Of a DNA stretch of 64,000 nucleotides, positions 16,833 through 25,623 are shown piece after piece; the stretch's first letter is position 1, and every line of letters starts with the position of its first letter. A program made the translations under genes and the position numbers. This DNA is from Bin80 sp026709335. GTDB lineage: Bacteria; Bacteroidota; Rhodothermia; Rhodothermales; Bin80. The DNA lies in the NCBI GenBank assembly GCA_965200825.1, contig OZ241385.1, positions 434,001-498,000 of the forward strand, in the 5' to 3' direction. Under the pieces are notes generated by a model that was not told the DNA's origin, ran no database searches, and saw only the letters and a program-made list of their open reading frames with translations.

Positions 16833-17856
16833 TTGTGTAGTTATACCACTTTTTATTTGCCTGTTTCTTATCTCTTGTAGTAATAGTGTCACTGAAACAG
16901 GGTTCAGTGATAAATACTTGTTCTTTGAAGAAGCTGAAGAACAGGAGGCCAAGGAAAGGATCTGGAAAAAGGTCTCTTTAAAAAAGATAGCTGAAATTCC
17001 TTCTGACGAGGAAACGGTTTTGTATAACGCCGGCATCTTAGTGCCGGATACTAATGGAGACATATATGTTGTGGACTACGGAGTCTTTGAGATTCTCCGA
17101 TTTGACTCTAATGGCACCTATGTGATGTCGTATGGCGACGGTGCCGGTAATGCACCGGGTGAATTTTCAAGTATAACAGATATTAAAATTGCATCTGATT
17201 CGACGATATATGTAATTGATCATTCTGCAAAAAGAATATCTCTTTTCTTGAAGGAAAATGGGGAGCTTATAGACACAAAATCTTTTACCGGCCTGAAGTC
17301 CCCCATGAGATACGCTGCCACAGATTCAGGCATAGAATATATTGCCCATATAGATAGCAAAAAGATGTTTTCCTCCAAATTTGGAGAAAACGTTGTTGAA
17401 TTTGGGGAACTGTTAGAAAACCACGACGGACTTGGACTTATAGGTGCACTAGTAGATGGAGATTTGGTAACGTATAAAGAAAATATGGTGTATGCGTTTG
17501 CTCGTTTCCCTCTAATTTTGATATATGATCCAGATGGGAATCTTATTCTCTCAAAAAAAACAATGGCCTATGGGGATGATTTTCAAAGACCAGAAGTTAT
17601 ACAATCTACAATGAATCAAATGGTTACTTTTGTAACGGAAGGAGAGGTTGTTAATGCTATGATGAGCGTTGACAAGGATAAATTGTTTCTTGCTGGGCGT
17701 GTTGATGAAGATATGGTTATTGATGTTTATGAAGCTGAATCAGCTGATTATGAATATTCTTTCAAAGCACCAAATTACGCCTACGCATTTATAATGAATG
17801 ATCGGATGTATCAACCACTAGACACTACAGTGGCTATTTTTTCAATGGAAGAATAG
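16825..17856 (+). CDS. 6-bladed beta-propeller lipoprotein
   Basis: A GTG start at 16825 is preferred: it follows GGGGAT, overlaps the preceding gene by 8 bp and gives a short lipoprotein signal (VVIPLFICLFLISC) with the lipidated Cys in LISC. The 343-residue protein then shows repeated NHL/propeller elements such as VPDTNGDIYVVDYG, ILRFDSNGTYVMSYG, GEFSSITDIKIASDSTIYVID and LILIYDPDGNLIL. This fits the 6-bladed propeller proteins (DUF4934/DUF5128-like) that neighbour NVEALA peptides in Bacteroidota. It should be anchored to a membrane facing the periplasm or outside. Binding of the cysteine-rich peptides is a reasonable guess but not shown. Confidence 0.78.
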   Translation: MNNCVVIPLFICLFLISCSNSVTETGFSDKYLFFEEAEEQEAKERIWKKVSLKKIAEIPSDEETVLYNAGILVPDTNGDIYVVDYGVFEILRFDSNGTYVMSYGDGAGNAPGEFSSITDIKIASDSTIYVIDHSAKRISLFLKENGELIDTKSFTGLKSPMRYAATDSGIEYIAHIDSKKMFSSKFGENVVEFGELLENHDGLGLIGALVDGDLVTYKENMVYAFARFPLILIYDPDGNLILSKKTMAYGDDFQRPEVIQSTMNQMVTFVTEGEVVNAMMSVDKDKLFLAGRVDEDMVIDVYEAESADYEYSFKAPNYAYAFIMNDRMYQPLDTTVAIFSMEE

Positions 17857-17877
17857 AAGAAGTACAGCCCCTGGAAT

Positions 17878-18384
17878 TTGTGCAAAAAATTATTGCAGGG
17901 TAACGATGAGTACTTAGAACGGATAATGTATGCACTGGTAGTTTCTGCATTGATACTTTTTCTTTGCGTGACCTTCTTCGCAAAGCCAAGTAATGAACAC
18001 GGTGTCATATCTAAGATTCCAGCTATGTCAGATTATTTTGAAGAAGGCACTGATAAATTGATCTTGTTTGTTCTGACTCCTACCTGTCCATATTGCATAC
18101 AGAGCTATCCATTTTATAGAAAAGTGATAGAAAGCAAAAGACAAGACACTAAGATTGTTGTTGGGGTTGATCTATCTGTTCCTATCGAAATTGAAAGGCG
18201 GTTGATTCTAAGAGAAGGGCTAAATATTGATACATTGATTACCATTCCTACGATAGATTGGGGAATATCTTCTGTTCCAACAATTATACTCTTGGATAAT
18301 GAAGCAAAAGTAGAGGATGTGTGGATTGGATTACTTGATATCGATCAGGAAAAAGAAGTGTTATCTGCTGTCACCAGACAGTAG
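17878..18384 (+). CDS. membrane-anchored thioredoxin-like protein
   Basis: One N-terminal membrane helix (MYALVVSALILFLCVTFFA) is followed by a thioredoxin-fold domain with the redox motif CPYC in LTPTCPYCIQSYPFY and the cis-Pro region ISSVPTIILLD. The domain should face the periplasm. A TTG start at 17878 gives a short basic cytoplasmic leader (CKKLLQGNDEYLERI); an ATG at 17926 begins directly at the helix, so the start is uncertain. It lies 21 bp behind the propeller gene and two genes behind the eight-cysteine peptides, suggesting that it makes, isomerises or reduces their disulfides. The TlpA/redoxin-like length (about 150-168 aa) is normal. Confidence 0.78.
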   Translation: MCKKLLQGNDEYLERIMYALVVSALILFLCVTFFAKPSNEHGVISKIPAMSDYFEEGTDKLILFVLTPTCPYCIQSYPFYRKVIESKRQDTKIVVGVDLSVPIEIERRLILREGLNIDTLITIPTIDWGISSVPTIILLDNEAKVEDVWIGLLDIDQEKEVLSAVTRQ

Positions 18385-18388
18385 CTGA

Positions 18389-18507
18389 TCTAGTGTTCTG
18401 TCATGCATAAAATGTCGGATATATGCACTTTAGTTTCCCCCGTGAATCCTCGGTGGTGAACTGTCAGCCAATTATATTCGATATTTTATGAATGACATGA
18501 CACTAGA
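18389..18507. mobile_element. 119-bp MITE-like element with long terminal inverted repeats
   Basis: About 33 bp at each end form an inverted repeat with five mismatches (left TCTAGTGTTCTGTCATGCAT, right reverse complement TCTAGTGTCATGTCATTCAT). The repeat begins at a TA dinucleotide, and the terminal GTGT resembles the right end of the IS630 element at 15720. There is no coding capacity. It lies 5 bp after the thioredoxin-like gene and could also act as a hairpin terminator. Confidence 0.65.
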
Positions 18508-18619
18508 AATCTTTGAATATCCCCCGAATTTATGACTAATCTCACAATAAAAGCTGAAGCCCAAAAAAAAACAGGTGAGCGGAGCCAATTATCTGTGAGA
18601 TCTTTAAGAAGCGGGAATT

Positions 18620-18724
18620 CTCGAGAAAATCCCCCCTTTTTGGGGAACAAAAAGGGCTCGAAGAATGAACAGCGCCATTTTTTGTATCTCAAGCTTTCGA
18701 GCTCAGAGGTTTTGCAAGAGGCTC
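18620..18724 (-). repeat. solo end of the IS element present complete at 35371-36998
   Basis: Reading leftward from 18724, the sequence GAGCCTCTTGCAAAACC continues in parallel with the left end of the element at 35371 for about 100 bp, including GAGCTCGAA, an ATTCTTC block and a TTGTTCCC-AAAA-GGG block. No transposase sequence follows. It is either a remnant after deletion or a target of one-ended recombination. Confidence 0.7.
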
Positions 18725-18801
18725 TAAGGTAAAAGAATTGAGCTCGGGACATGGCAAAAGATAAACGTATTGTTCTTCCCAAAGTTTTAACCAAATCATT
18801 T

Positions 18802-19283
18802 ATGTTACGAGTTGGAGATCAGACACCTGATTTTATAGGGTCTATACAAAAAAATGGGGGAGGGCAAATTCGTCTCAGTGACTTCATCGGTCAAAGGGTT
18901 GCGTTGTACTTTTACCCCAAAGGTAGCGCCTATGGATGCAATGAACAAGCATGTAGCATTCGGAATGATTGGAAAACCATCAAGGAGGCAGGTATCGTAG
19001 TGATTGGTGTTTCTGGTGGTCGTGCAAAGAGCCATCAAAAATTCGCTGAAAAAACAATCTTCCATTTCCTATTGTATCCGACACAAAAAAGAAAATCATG
19101 GACCTTTATGGCGTTCGGAGAGGAATAAAGATCTATGGAAAAACCTGGTTAGATACGATTCGTACGACTTTCATGATTGATGAATCAGGTAAGATTGTAC
19201 ATGTCATCAAGGTCCCTGACTTCAAAAATCACGGACAAGAAATCCTAGATTTTTGGTCGTCATATAATGAAAATGATTCTTGA
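18802..19283 (+). pseudogene. peroxiredoxin (Bcp/AhpC-type thiol peroxidase) with a frameshift
   Basis: The 5' part (MLRVGDQTPDFIGS, LSDFIGQRVALYFYPKGS, YGCNEQACSIRNDWK) carries the peroxidatic Cys of a Bcp-type peroxiredoxin. Near 19045-19055 a single base appears to be missing: the expected continuation NLPFPIVSDTKKKIMDLYG is one frame away and then runs in frame as YGKTWLDTIRTTFMIDES to a normal C-terminus at 19283. The second cysteine typical of Bcp is kept (ACSIR). Bcp detoxifies hydroperoxides in the cytoplasm with thioredoxin. Start 18802 was chosen over 18751 because the upstream residues are not conserved. Either a young pseudogene or a sequencing error in the A run. Confidence 0.85.
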
Positions 19284-19367
19284 ATTTGAAAAATATTAAC
19301 CGCGTTCATATCCTCCCCATTTGCCTTCCGGGAAGAAATCTTCTAAACATTATTGTGCTATTTTCAC

Positions 19368-19565
19368 ATGAATGACGGGCTACCTGAACACGAAGCAACA
19401 CTATGCAGTGGCGATGAACCATTTCATGGGCAGGAAACCACACAGCCTCTACAGCTTAATGACTACTGGAGATGGTCTGCCTCCATGCTTTTAGACAATA
19501 CTGTACGTGGGATTTTGGCAGAATTTTGTATCCATACGAAAAACCCATATACTCGGGCACGGTAA
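19368..19565 (+). pseudogene. N-terminal fragment of a PD-(D/E)XK-like accessory protein
   Basis: The frame reads MNDGLPEHEATLCSGDEPFH, then LNDYWRWSASMLLDNTVRG and ILAEF. This is the beginning of a widespread hypothetical protein whose remainder (VASALDL...EWDEADVRMGSGTKIEVKSAA) is found at 21499, beyond the IS66 element. After ILAEF the sequence diverges from the family and stops. The two pieces are most simply one gene separated by IS66 insertion with local rearrangement. Confidence 0.65.
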
Positions 19566-19657
19566 ATTGGAATCATTTCTGCGAATGCTTCATCTGGTAT
19601 GTCAGATGATGATATCATGGCAGGATGGAGGGGGAGTAAATGTCTACCGCGTCAGAT

Positions 19658-21271
19658 CTATGCGGCTTTTGCGAGGTCGATCTGCTGTGTTGCCTTCCAG
19701 TGCTGAGGCAATAGCGTAGACCTCTGCTCTTCGGCAATCGTATGGATCCGTTTTAATACGTCCACCAACCACTCTTGTGGGTTCACCTCGTGCAAGGTAC
19801 AGGTGTTGAGCAATGAATAGAGAATCGCCGCACGTTGCGCCGCATCATGGGAGCCCGCAAACAGGTAGTTCTTTCGTCCGAGTGCAATCGGACGAACACG
19901 GTTCTCGACAAGATTGGTGTCAATCTCGACCTCCCCGTGATTCAAAAATCGCGTCAACTTCTGCCAGCGAACCAGCGCATACTGAACCGCCTGCTTCCAG
20001 GACTTCGGACCAACCAGTGCATTGAGCTCCAGAAATGCCTTGAGTTGATCAAAGATCGGAGCAGATTTTTCCTGACGTATGCACTGCCGCTCTTCAAACG
20101 AAACGTCTCGCTCACGAAGATCTCGTTCAATCGCATAGATCTTCCGAAACAGCGATAGAACATGCCCGACATTCTGTTGAACAAACTCGTATTGGGAGGC
20201 TTTCACATTCTCAAACTTGCGCCGGCAATGCGTCACACAGTTGAAGTGCTCAATCCCCTCGAAGTGATCAAATCGGTCATACACCTTGTAGGCATCGGTC
20301 TGCAACTTCCCCTGAAATCCCTCTAAGATCCCCATCGGGCCATCTCTGGATCGTCCCCGCTGGTACTCCACGAACACCAACCGGGGAGTCGGGGCTGAGT
20401 AGAGCCAGAAATAACCAAGATGATGCTGGCCAGATGCTTTGCTTTTGGTCTGATCCCGCACCGGAATGCGGGTCTCGTCCGCTTGAATGTATCCACTGCT
20501 GAGTACTTCTGTACGATGAAGATCATAGAGAGGCTCCAGATCGGTGGCCACATGGGTGCAAAAATCGTTCAACGTCGAGGTCGGAAGGTCGGCGCCCAGG
20601 CGGAAAAACTGTTTGCGCGTTCGATCAACAGGAAGATGATCCACATATTTATTGATCACGATTTGCGCCAGCATCTGCGCCGACGCCGTGCGTTTTCCGC
20701 TCACCTCCGCAGGCAACTCCCCCATCAAAACCCCTGCACCTTTGTTCGTTGGATCCACATACTTGTTGCGTACATATTCATACACAAAGATCTGCGCCGG
20801 CCGATAATGGAAGACCCGGTGCACGTCCTCGCCAATCTTTCTGAGATGCGACAACTCTCCCTCCGGATCAATCACAATGGTCTTGGTGGGAAGATCCTGG
20901 TTCCGCCCTCCAAAGAGCCGCCTCGGCTTCTTTCGTGAGTAGGTCACCTTGATCTGTTTCTCCTCTTCTTGTGCGGGGGCCATCACCGGAGCCTGATCCC
21001 CAAATAAATCTCCCTGATCCGGATGGACAAACCGCTCCCGTTTTTGACCATACAACTTGCGAAGAAGGTAATCTATCTTCTCCTGAGCATCCACCATCTC
21101 TTCCTTCGCCTGAATTAATTCGGTCAGAAACAGTCGCACAAACTCTTCACACTCGTCCCCGAATTTGCACATGAATTCCAGCACACGCTGCGCATCCTCC
21201 TCGCCAAGAATCGCGACCAAAACCGGCCCCAAAGAGTCCTCGCAAACCAGCTGATTATTCGCGTTGCTCAT
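19658..21271 (-). CDS. tnpC: IS66-family transposase TnpC
   Basis: A 537-residue IS66 transposase. It has the N-terminal coiled-coil/leucine-rich part (KEEMVDAQEKIDYLLRKLYG), the zinc-finger-like and HTH region, and the DDE core with Asp in SSGYIQADETRIPV, Asp in KLQTDAYKVYDRF and Glu in DTNLVENRVRPIALGRK. The C-terminal signature SLLNTCTLHEVNPQEWL is complete. The small accessory genes tnpA and tnpB of typical IS66 elements are absent, which fits the single-gene ISBst12-like subgroup. It separates two halves of a nuclease-fold gene. The reading frame is intact, so it may be active. Confidence 0.95.
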   Translation of the reverse strand: MSNANNQLVCEDSLGPVLVAILGEEDAQRVLEFMCKFGDECEEFVRLFLTELIQAKEEMVDAQEKIDYLLRKLYGQKRERFVHPDQGDLFGDQAPVMAPAQEEEKQIKVTYSRKKPRRLFGGRNQDLPTKTIVIDPEGELSHLRKIGEDVHRVFHYRPAQIFVYEYVRNKYVDPTNKGAGVLMGELPAEVSGKRTASAQMLAQIVINKYVDHLPVDRTRKQFFRLGADLPTSTLNDFCTHVATDLEPLYDLHRTEVLSSGYIQADETRIPVRDQTKSKASGQHHLGYFWLYSAPTPRLVFVEYQRGRSRDGPMGILEGFQGKLQTDAYKVYDRFDHFEGIEHFNCVTHCRRKFENVKASQYEFVQQNVGHVLSLFRKIYAIERDLRERDVSFEERQCIRQEKSAPIFDQLKAFLELNALVGPKSWKQAVQYALVRWQKLTRFLNHGEVEIDTNLVENRVRPIALGRKNYLFAGSHDAAQRAAILYSLLNTCTLHEVNPQEWLVDVLKRIHTIAEEQRSTLLPQHWKATQQIDLAKAA

Positions 21272-21498
21272 GATGCAATAAAGATACGAATTGCCCCTGA
21301 AACTTCCTCAAAAATTCGCCCTTCTTTTGGGGTTATTTCTCAAAAAAATCAATGAACTTCATCAACTCCACTACGAAACAGGAACACCTCAAAAAACCTG
21401 CCCAATTCTTTCAATCTTGATGCTTTATTCCCCACATTGGATCCCCGTACACATTGAAAATTGTTAACCTCAATTTATTAGTAAAATGATTATCTTAC

Positions 21499-21993
21499 AT
21501 GGGATTTTCGTATGCATACGAATTTTTAGTTGCTTCCGCATTAGATCTACATAGAAATCCAAGAAGAGAATGGGACGAGGCAGATGTGCGTATGGGGTCC
21601 GGTACTAAAATTGAGGTCAAGAGTGCTGCGTATGTACAATCTTGGGAACAATCCGAATACTCCAAGATCATCTTTGGGATCGCACCTCACGGTATTTGGG
21701 ATGCAACGACAGGAAAGTACTCAGAGATTCAAAAGCGCTCAGCTCAAATCTATGTATTTTGCGTTTTCAATAGAAAAGAAGCGCCTTTCGATCCGTTGGA
21801 TCTGAGCGCATGGGATTTTTATGTTATTCCGACTAAAGTTCTGGACTTGAAGATGTCCACCCAGAAATCGATTGGATTAAGCTCTCTCAAAAAACTCTCT
21901 CCCAAAGAATGCAGTTATGCAGGCTTGCGAGAGGCAATTTCAGAAGCCGAAAAAGAGGTCGATAGCGAAGATTACTCTAATTACCAGTTATAA
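21499..21993 (+). pseudogene. C-terminal part of the PD-(D/E)XK-like accessory protein split by IS66
   Basis: The frame encodes FLVASALDLHRNPRREWDEA, VRMGSGTKIEVKSAAYVQSW, DATTGKYSEIQKRSAQIYVF and WDFYVIPTKVLDL. The Asp followed by Glu-Val-Lys (IEVKSA) is a PD-(D/E)XK-like core, so a nuclease fold is likely, though activity is unproven. Relatives continue N-terminally with a WRWSASDLLSN-RGILAEF-like segment that here lies left of IS66 at 19368-19535. The ATG at 21499 is in a region resembling the split site, so this piece alone might be translated but lacks the conserved N-terminus. Confidence 0.7.
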
Positions 21994-22305
21994 CGTTTGA
22001 GGCTTCATATCCAAAATGGATAGAAGAGCATCTATTTGGTTTGGATGAATTTGTAAGCACGTGTGCTCTCATTATTCCGATCTCAGGATGAGCTGAAATT
22101 GCTGAATCTCCGGATATCATTGTTCCAGCTCAATCATGCATGGTGGTAGTGCGGATTGTTTTTCAGCGCTGTTCAAGCTAGGTGAACTTTACAAGAGACC
22201 CCATTTGTGGATGATCCGCATCACCAACGATCTATTCTTTCCATGGACCATATCACTGCCCCGCAATTGCAACGCAATGGAGGAGGCTATCCCAGTCAAT
22301 ATAAT
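21994..22305. other. intergenic, about 310 bp
   Basis: No supported gene. A short rightward frame overlapping the following minus-strand gene was considered and dismissed. This is where the IS-rich region ends and conserved metabolic genes begin. Confidence 0.4.
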
Positions 22306-24357
22306 TCAGGAAATCGCTTCATTGTTTGGCGAAGTATCTGAATTGAACGGAAGGCGGTCAGCCACTAATTCTGCGATGTCTTTGATCACGGGATGATCTG
22401 AATCAGCACTCTTTGCTGCATCGCTGAGCATAGTAAGACAGAACGGGCATCCTGTAGCAATAGTATTTGCGCCGGTATCGACCGCTTCGGCATAGCGGGC
22501 CTGATTGACTCTTGGCTCTGCCTCCTCCATCCACATTTGGGCGCCGCCGGCACCACAGCAGAACGATTTTTTCCGATTACGAGGCATTTCTGTAATGGTA
22601 GCACCAGTATGCTTTAGAATAGATCGGGGCGCTTCGGTAATGTCGTTTTGCCGTCCAAGGTAACATGGATCATGGAAAGTGATCTTCTCGGGTAATTCGT
22701 TGAGGGGAATACGTTTCTGTTCGGCAAGTTCAGACAACAGTTCGGTATGATGAATAACTTGGTAGTGCCCTCCCAAGGCAGGATATTCCTTGCCAAGTGT
22801 ATGAAGGCAATGAGGGCAAGTCGTCAAAATGCGTTTAGGTTTGACCTCATTCAGGGTCGAAATGTTGTTTGAGGCCAGCTCAGAAAAAAGATACTCATTA
22901 CCACTTCTCCGAGCAGAATCCCCCGTACAACACTCGCGACCTCCCAGCACAGAAAAAGAAACTCCGGCAGTATGTAGTATGTGTACGAGTGCCTGTGCGG
23001 TTTTCTGAGCTCTCTTGTCATAGGAAGGAGCACAACCAATCCACCATAGAAGATCTGCATCAGGATTTTCTTCAATCGTGGGGACATTGAACCCTTTGGC
23101 CCATCCCATCCGCTCACTTGAACCCAAGTTCCATGGATTGCCATTACGCTCCATGCCTTGATAGATCGTTTCCAGAGCTTCCGGATATTGATCTTTCATC
23201 AAGACCAGTCCACGTCGAATCTGTAGAATGTCTTGCATTGGAGCGTTTGCAACTGGGCAGACTTCAGTGCATGCCCCACATGCAGTACATGCCCATACCG
23301 CAGCTTCAGTAATCGCATAGTCGGTCAGTTCAGCTTCTGATAGTTCACCCGAGGCGAGATTGAATAAATTTTCGCTGGCGAAATAGCGTTTGTTAATTTC
23401 AAGGGCAGCAGGGGACAGTTCTTTGCCTGTAGCGTAAGCAGGGCAAACATCCTGGCAACGATTGCACATAATGCAGGCAAATGTGTCTGTAATATTTGAT
23501 TGTGGGAGTTGCTCAAATGTGAGTGCTCCAAAAATTTCTAAGTTTTCGTCCTCGAAGTTAATCGGATCCAATGCTCCCGGAGATGCTCTCTTTACTTGGG
23601 TGGCAAAATTGAACCCTGCCATAATGAAGTGTAAATGCTTTGTATACGGGAAATATGGAGCAAAAGCTAAAATCAGTCCGAGCGCCCCCCACCAACATAC
23701 ATGATGCCATACGTTGAGTAGGTCTGTACTGGAACCTGACCAGACAGGAGTCAAGGCTGAAGCCAAGGGTTGCCAAGGATCTGGACCATGTAGTTCAATA
23801 ACGACAGATTCTCCAAGTAAACGGAAGCCTACATGCAATAAAATGAATGCACCGACAATCAGTGAATCCACAGATATTGTCTGATTCAAATAACGCAGTC
23901 GTACCTCGCGAATACGAAAAACGTTAGCACGATGAGATAGAATCTGTCGATGAGGCAGAATGAAGCGTCGTACCAAAAGCAGGATCATTGCCAGTAATAC
24001 TGTGCCGCTAGCGATATCTACTGCCAGTCGGTAGCTTTGTCTGATCCAGTCGGGAAATACATAAACCGGGGAGGGTACGTAGCCACGGACTAGGTCAACG
24101 ACGTTCACCAGGAGATAAAGCACAAAAGCCCATGCGAGTAATGCATGAATGACATTGATTACAGGGCGTGTCTTCCACATGCCGCCCATGGTAATCCATG
24201 CCCCCAACGCACGGATTGTACGCTTCCAATCACTGGTTAAGGCAGGTTCCTGGCCGCGACGTATAACTCTGAATATGGCAGAAAACCCCAGACTCGTACC
24301 GTATACGGCGAAAATCAGAGCTAACGCAAAAAGAGCCTTTTCCGTAAGGGTCAGCAT
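22306..24357 (-). CDS. membrane-bound Fe-S oxidoreductase (HdrD/GlpC-like)
   Basis: A 683-residue electron-transfer protein. The N-terminal third has several membrane helices of NarI/HdrE-like type (ALFALALIFAVYGTSLGFSA, INVIHALLAWAFVLYLLVNV and others). The central part has two 4Fe-4S motifs (CIMCNRCQDVCPA and CTACGACTEVCPV), and the C-terminal part two CCG domains (GGRECCTGDSARRSGNEYLF and KSFCCGAGGAQMW) as in heterodisulfide reductase subunit D. It should exchange electrons between the quinone pool and a soluble or periplasmic partner. It is the last gene of a minus-strand run, 9 bp after a Tat-exported oxidoreductase that overlaps apbE, suggesting a shared redox pathway. Confidence 0.88.
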   Translation of the reverse strand: MLTLTEKALFALALIFAVYGTSLGFSAIFRVIRRGQEPALTSDWKRTIRALGAWITMGGMWKTRPVINVIHALLAWAFVLYLLVNVVDLVRGYVPSPVYVFPDWIRQSYRLAVDIASGTVLLAMILLLVRRFILPHRQILSHRANVFRIREVRLRYLNQTISVDSLIVGAFILLHVGFRLLGESVVIELHGPDPWQPLASALTPVWSGSSTDLLNVWHHVCWWGALGLILAFAPYFPYTKHLHFIMAGFNFATQVKRASPGALDPINFEDENLEIFGALTFEQLPQSNITDTFACIMCNRCQDVCPAYATGKELSPAALEINKRYFASENLFNLASGELSEAELTDYAITEAAVWACTACGACTEVCPVANAPMQDILQIRRGLVLMKDQYPEALETIYQGMERNGNPWNLGSSERMGWAKGFNVPTIEENPDADLLWWIGCAPSYDKRAQKTAQALVHILHTAGVSFSVLGGRECCTGDSARRSGNEYLFSELASNNISTLNEVKPKRILTTCPHCLHTLGKEYPALGGHYQVIHHTELLSELAEQKRIPLNELPEKITFHDPCYLGRQNDITEAPRSILKHTGATITEMPRNRKKSFCCGAGGAQMWMEEAEPRVNQARYAEAVDTGANTIATGCPFCLTMLSDAAKSADSDHPVIKDIAELVADRLPFNSDTSPNNEAIS

Positions 24358-24366
24358 GGACCCAAG

Positions 24367-25623
24367 CTAGTCCAGCGTATAGAAGAGTGGATCAATCTTC
24401 TTATGCGAGCGCTCCAAAATGGCTTGATTAGCAATAACTGCGATAGCTGTTGCTTCCAATCCCCGCTCCCAGTTTGCGGTAGGAGGATAGGGGCCGAACG
24501 CATGATTGTCCATGAATTCCTGCATTGCATACCAGAGCGGGGTTTCTACATTAGGATCGTCTTCAGTAGGATCTAAGTTCTGGGCATCCAATTGGGTTGC
24601 ATTGGCCAAGAGCGCGATACCGGTCTCTTTGTAGAATCGGTCTTTTCGCGCATACACCTCCCAGCCAAGCATCAAAGAATCCACCTCCTTAAACATCCAG
24701 GCCTTGCCTCGGTCACGGAAGACAATTGTGCTGTTGGATCCCATGTAAACTTCATACGCATCTTCATAGGAACTTGCAAGGGTAGCATCAAAAATCATAT
24801 GCAGGCCGCTTGGAAATTCAAAGATTGTTTGAATTGTATCAGGAATCTCTCGTCCATCGTCCCAGAGCATAATTTGTCCAAATCCATGAACCGAACTTGG
24901 AAGCTCTCCGAGTACCCAATAGGCTACATCCATCTGGAGCAGTGCAGATTCACCAATCAATCCAAGGCTTACCTCAGGATCAAGGCGCCAATTCAGTTCA
25001 CGAACACGGTCGGCGTTTGGAGAGGCTCTTCGCCAGCTCTCTTTGGCGTGCCATTGGCCTCGTGCTACCGCAGGTTTGCCGATTGCCCCGCTGCGCATAA
25101 ACTGAAATACGGAAAGGTGTTGGGGGTTAGAGCGATAAATCTGACCAACCTGAAAGATCTGATTGGGTGCGTCTCGCGCAGCACGTGCGATAGATTTGGC
25201 ATCATCAATGGATGAAGCCATAGGAGCTTCACAGTAGATATTTTTCCCGGCGTCTAATGCATTGATCACGATATCGTGATGCAGGTGTGTAGGGGTTGCA
25301 ATAATAACAGCTTGGATATCCGCATTGTCCAGGATCTCCCTATAATCTTGGTGCTGGGTAGCTTCAGGGACATCACGCTGGGCCCGGCGGAGCATGGGAG
25401 CGTACGTATCACAGATAGCTGAGACACGCGCGCCAGGAACGCGTGCAAGAGTCTCGGTGATTTCGCGACCCCTTGGACCATACCCAATAATTCCGCAATT
25501 TACATCATTGCGATTTCCGGGCCATGCCCTTGTTTTGATTTTGGCTGCACGTACCAGTCCAGCACCGCTCAGGACGGCTCCCCCCATCAAAAAAGCTCTT
25601 CGGCTAACGTTTTTTCCAGTCAT
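24367..25623 (-). CDS. Tat-exported Gfo/Idh/MocA-family oxidoreductase 1
   Basis: A 418-residue NAD(P)-dependent oxidoreductase of the Gfo/Idh/MocA family. A twin-arginine signal is visible (VSRRAFLMGGAVLSGAGLV), followed by the Rossmann motif in CGIIGYGPRGREITETLA and the EAPMASSIDDAK segment that replaces the common EKP motif. Family members oxidise or isomerise sugars and polyols with a tightly bound nucleotide, and the Tat signal means that a folded cofactor-loaded enzyme is exported. The substrate is unknown. The start overlaps the stop of apbE by 4 bp (ATGA), and the Fe-S membrane protein follows after 9 bp, so the three are likely co-translated or co-transcribed. Confidence 0.9.
   Translation of the reverse strand: MTGKNVSRRAFLMGGAVLSGAGLVRAAKIKTRAWPGNRNDVNCGIIGYGPRGREITETLARVPGARVSAICDTYAPMLRRAQRDVPEATQHQDYREILDNADIQAVIIATPTHLHHDIVINALDAGKNIYCEAPMASSIDDAKSIARAARDAPNQIFQVGQIYRSNPQHLSVFQFMRSGAIGKPAVARGQWHAKESWRRASPNADRVRELNWRLDPEVSLGLIGESALLQMDVAYWVLGELPSSVHGFGQIMLWDDGREIPDTIQTIFEFPSGLHMIFDATLASSYEDAYEVYMGSNSTIVFRDRGKAWMFKEVDSLMLGWEVYARKDRFYKETGIALLANATQLDAQNLDPTEDDPNVETPLWYAMQEFMDNHAFGPYPPTANWERGLEATAIAVIANQAILERSHKKIDPLFYTLD

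Noticed and set aside
18486..18794. 102-residue minus-strand frame containing RASCKTSELE
   Set aside because: The same residues appear where the IS end reads through at 35371-35420; the frame just translates the IS terminus.
22136..22396. 86-residue rightward frame before the HdrD-like gene
   Set aside because: Its second half is antisense to the conserved HdrD-like C-terminus and the first half has no recognisable features.
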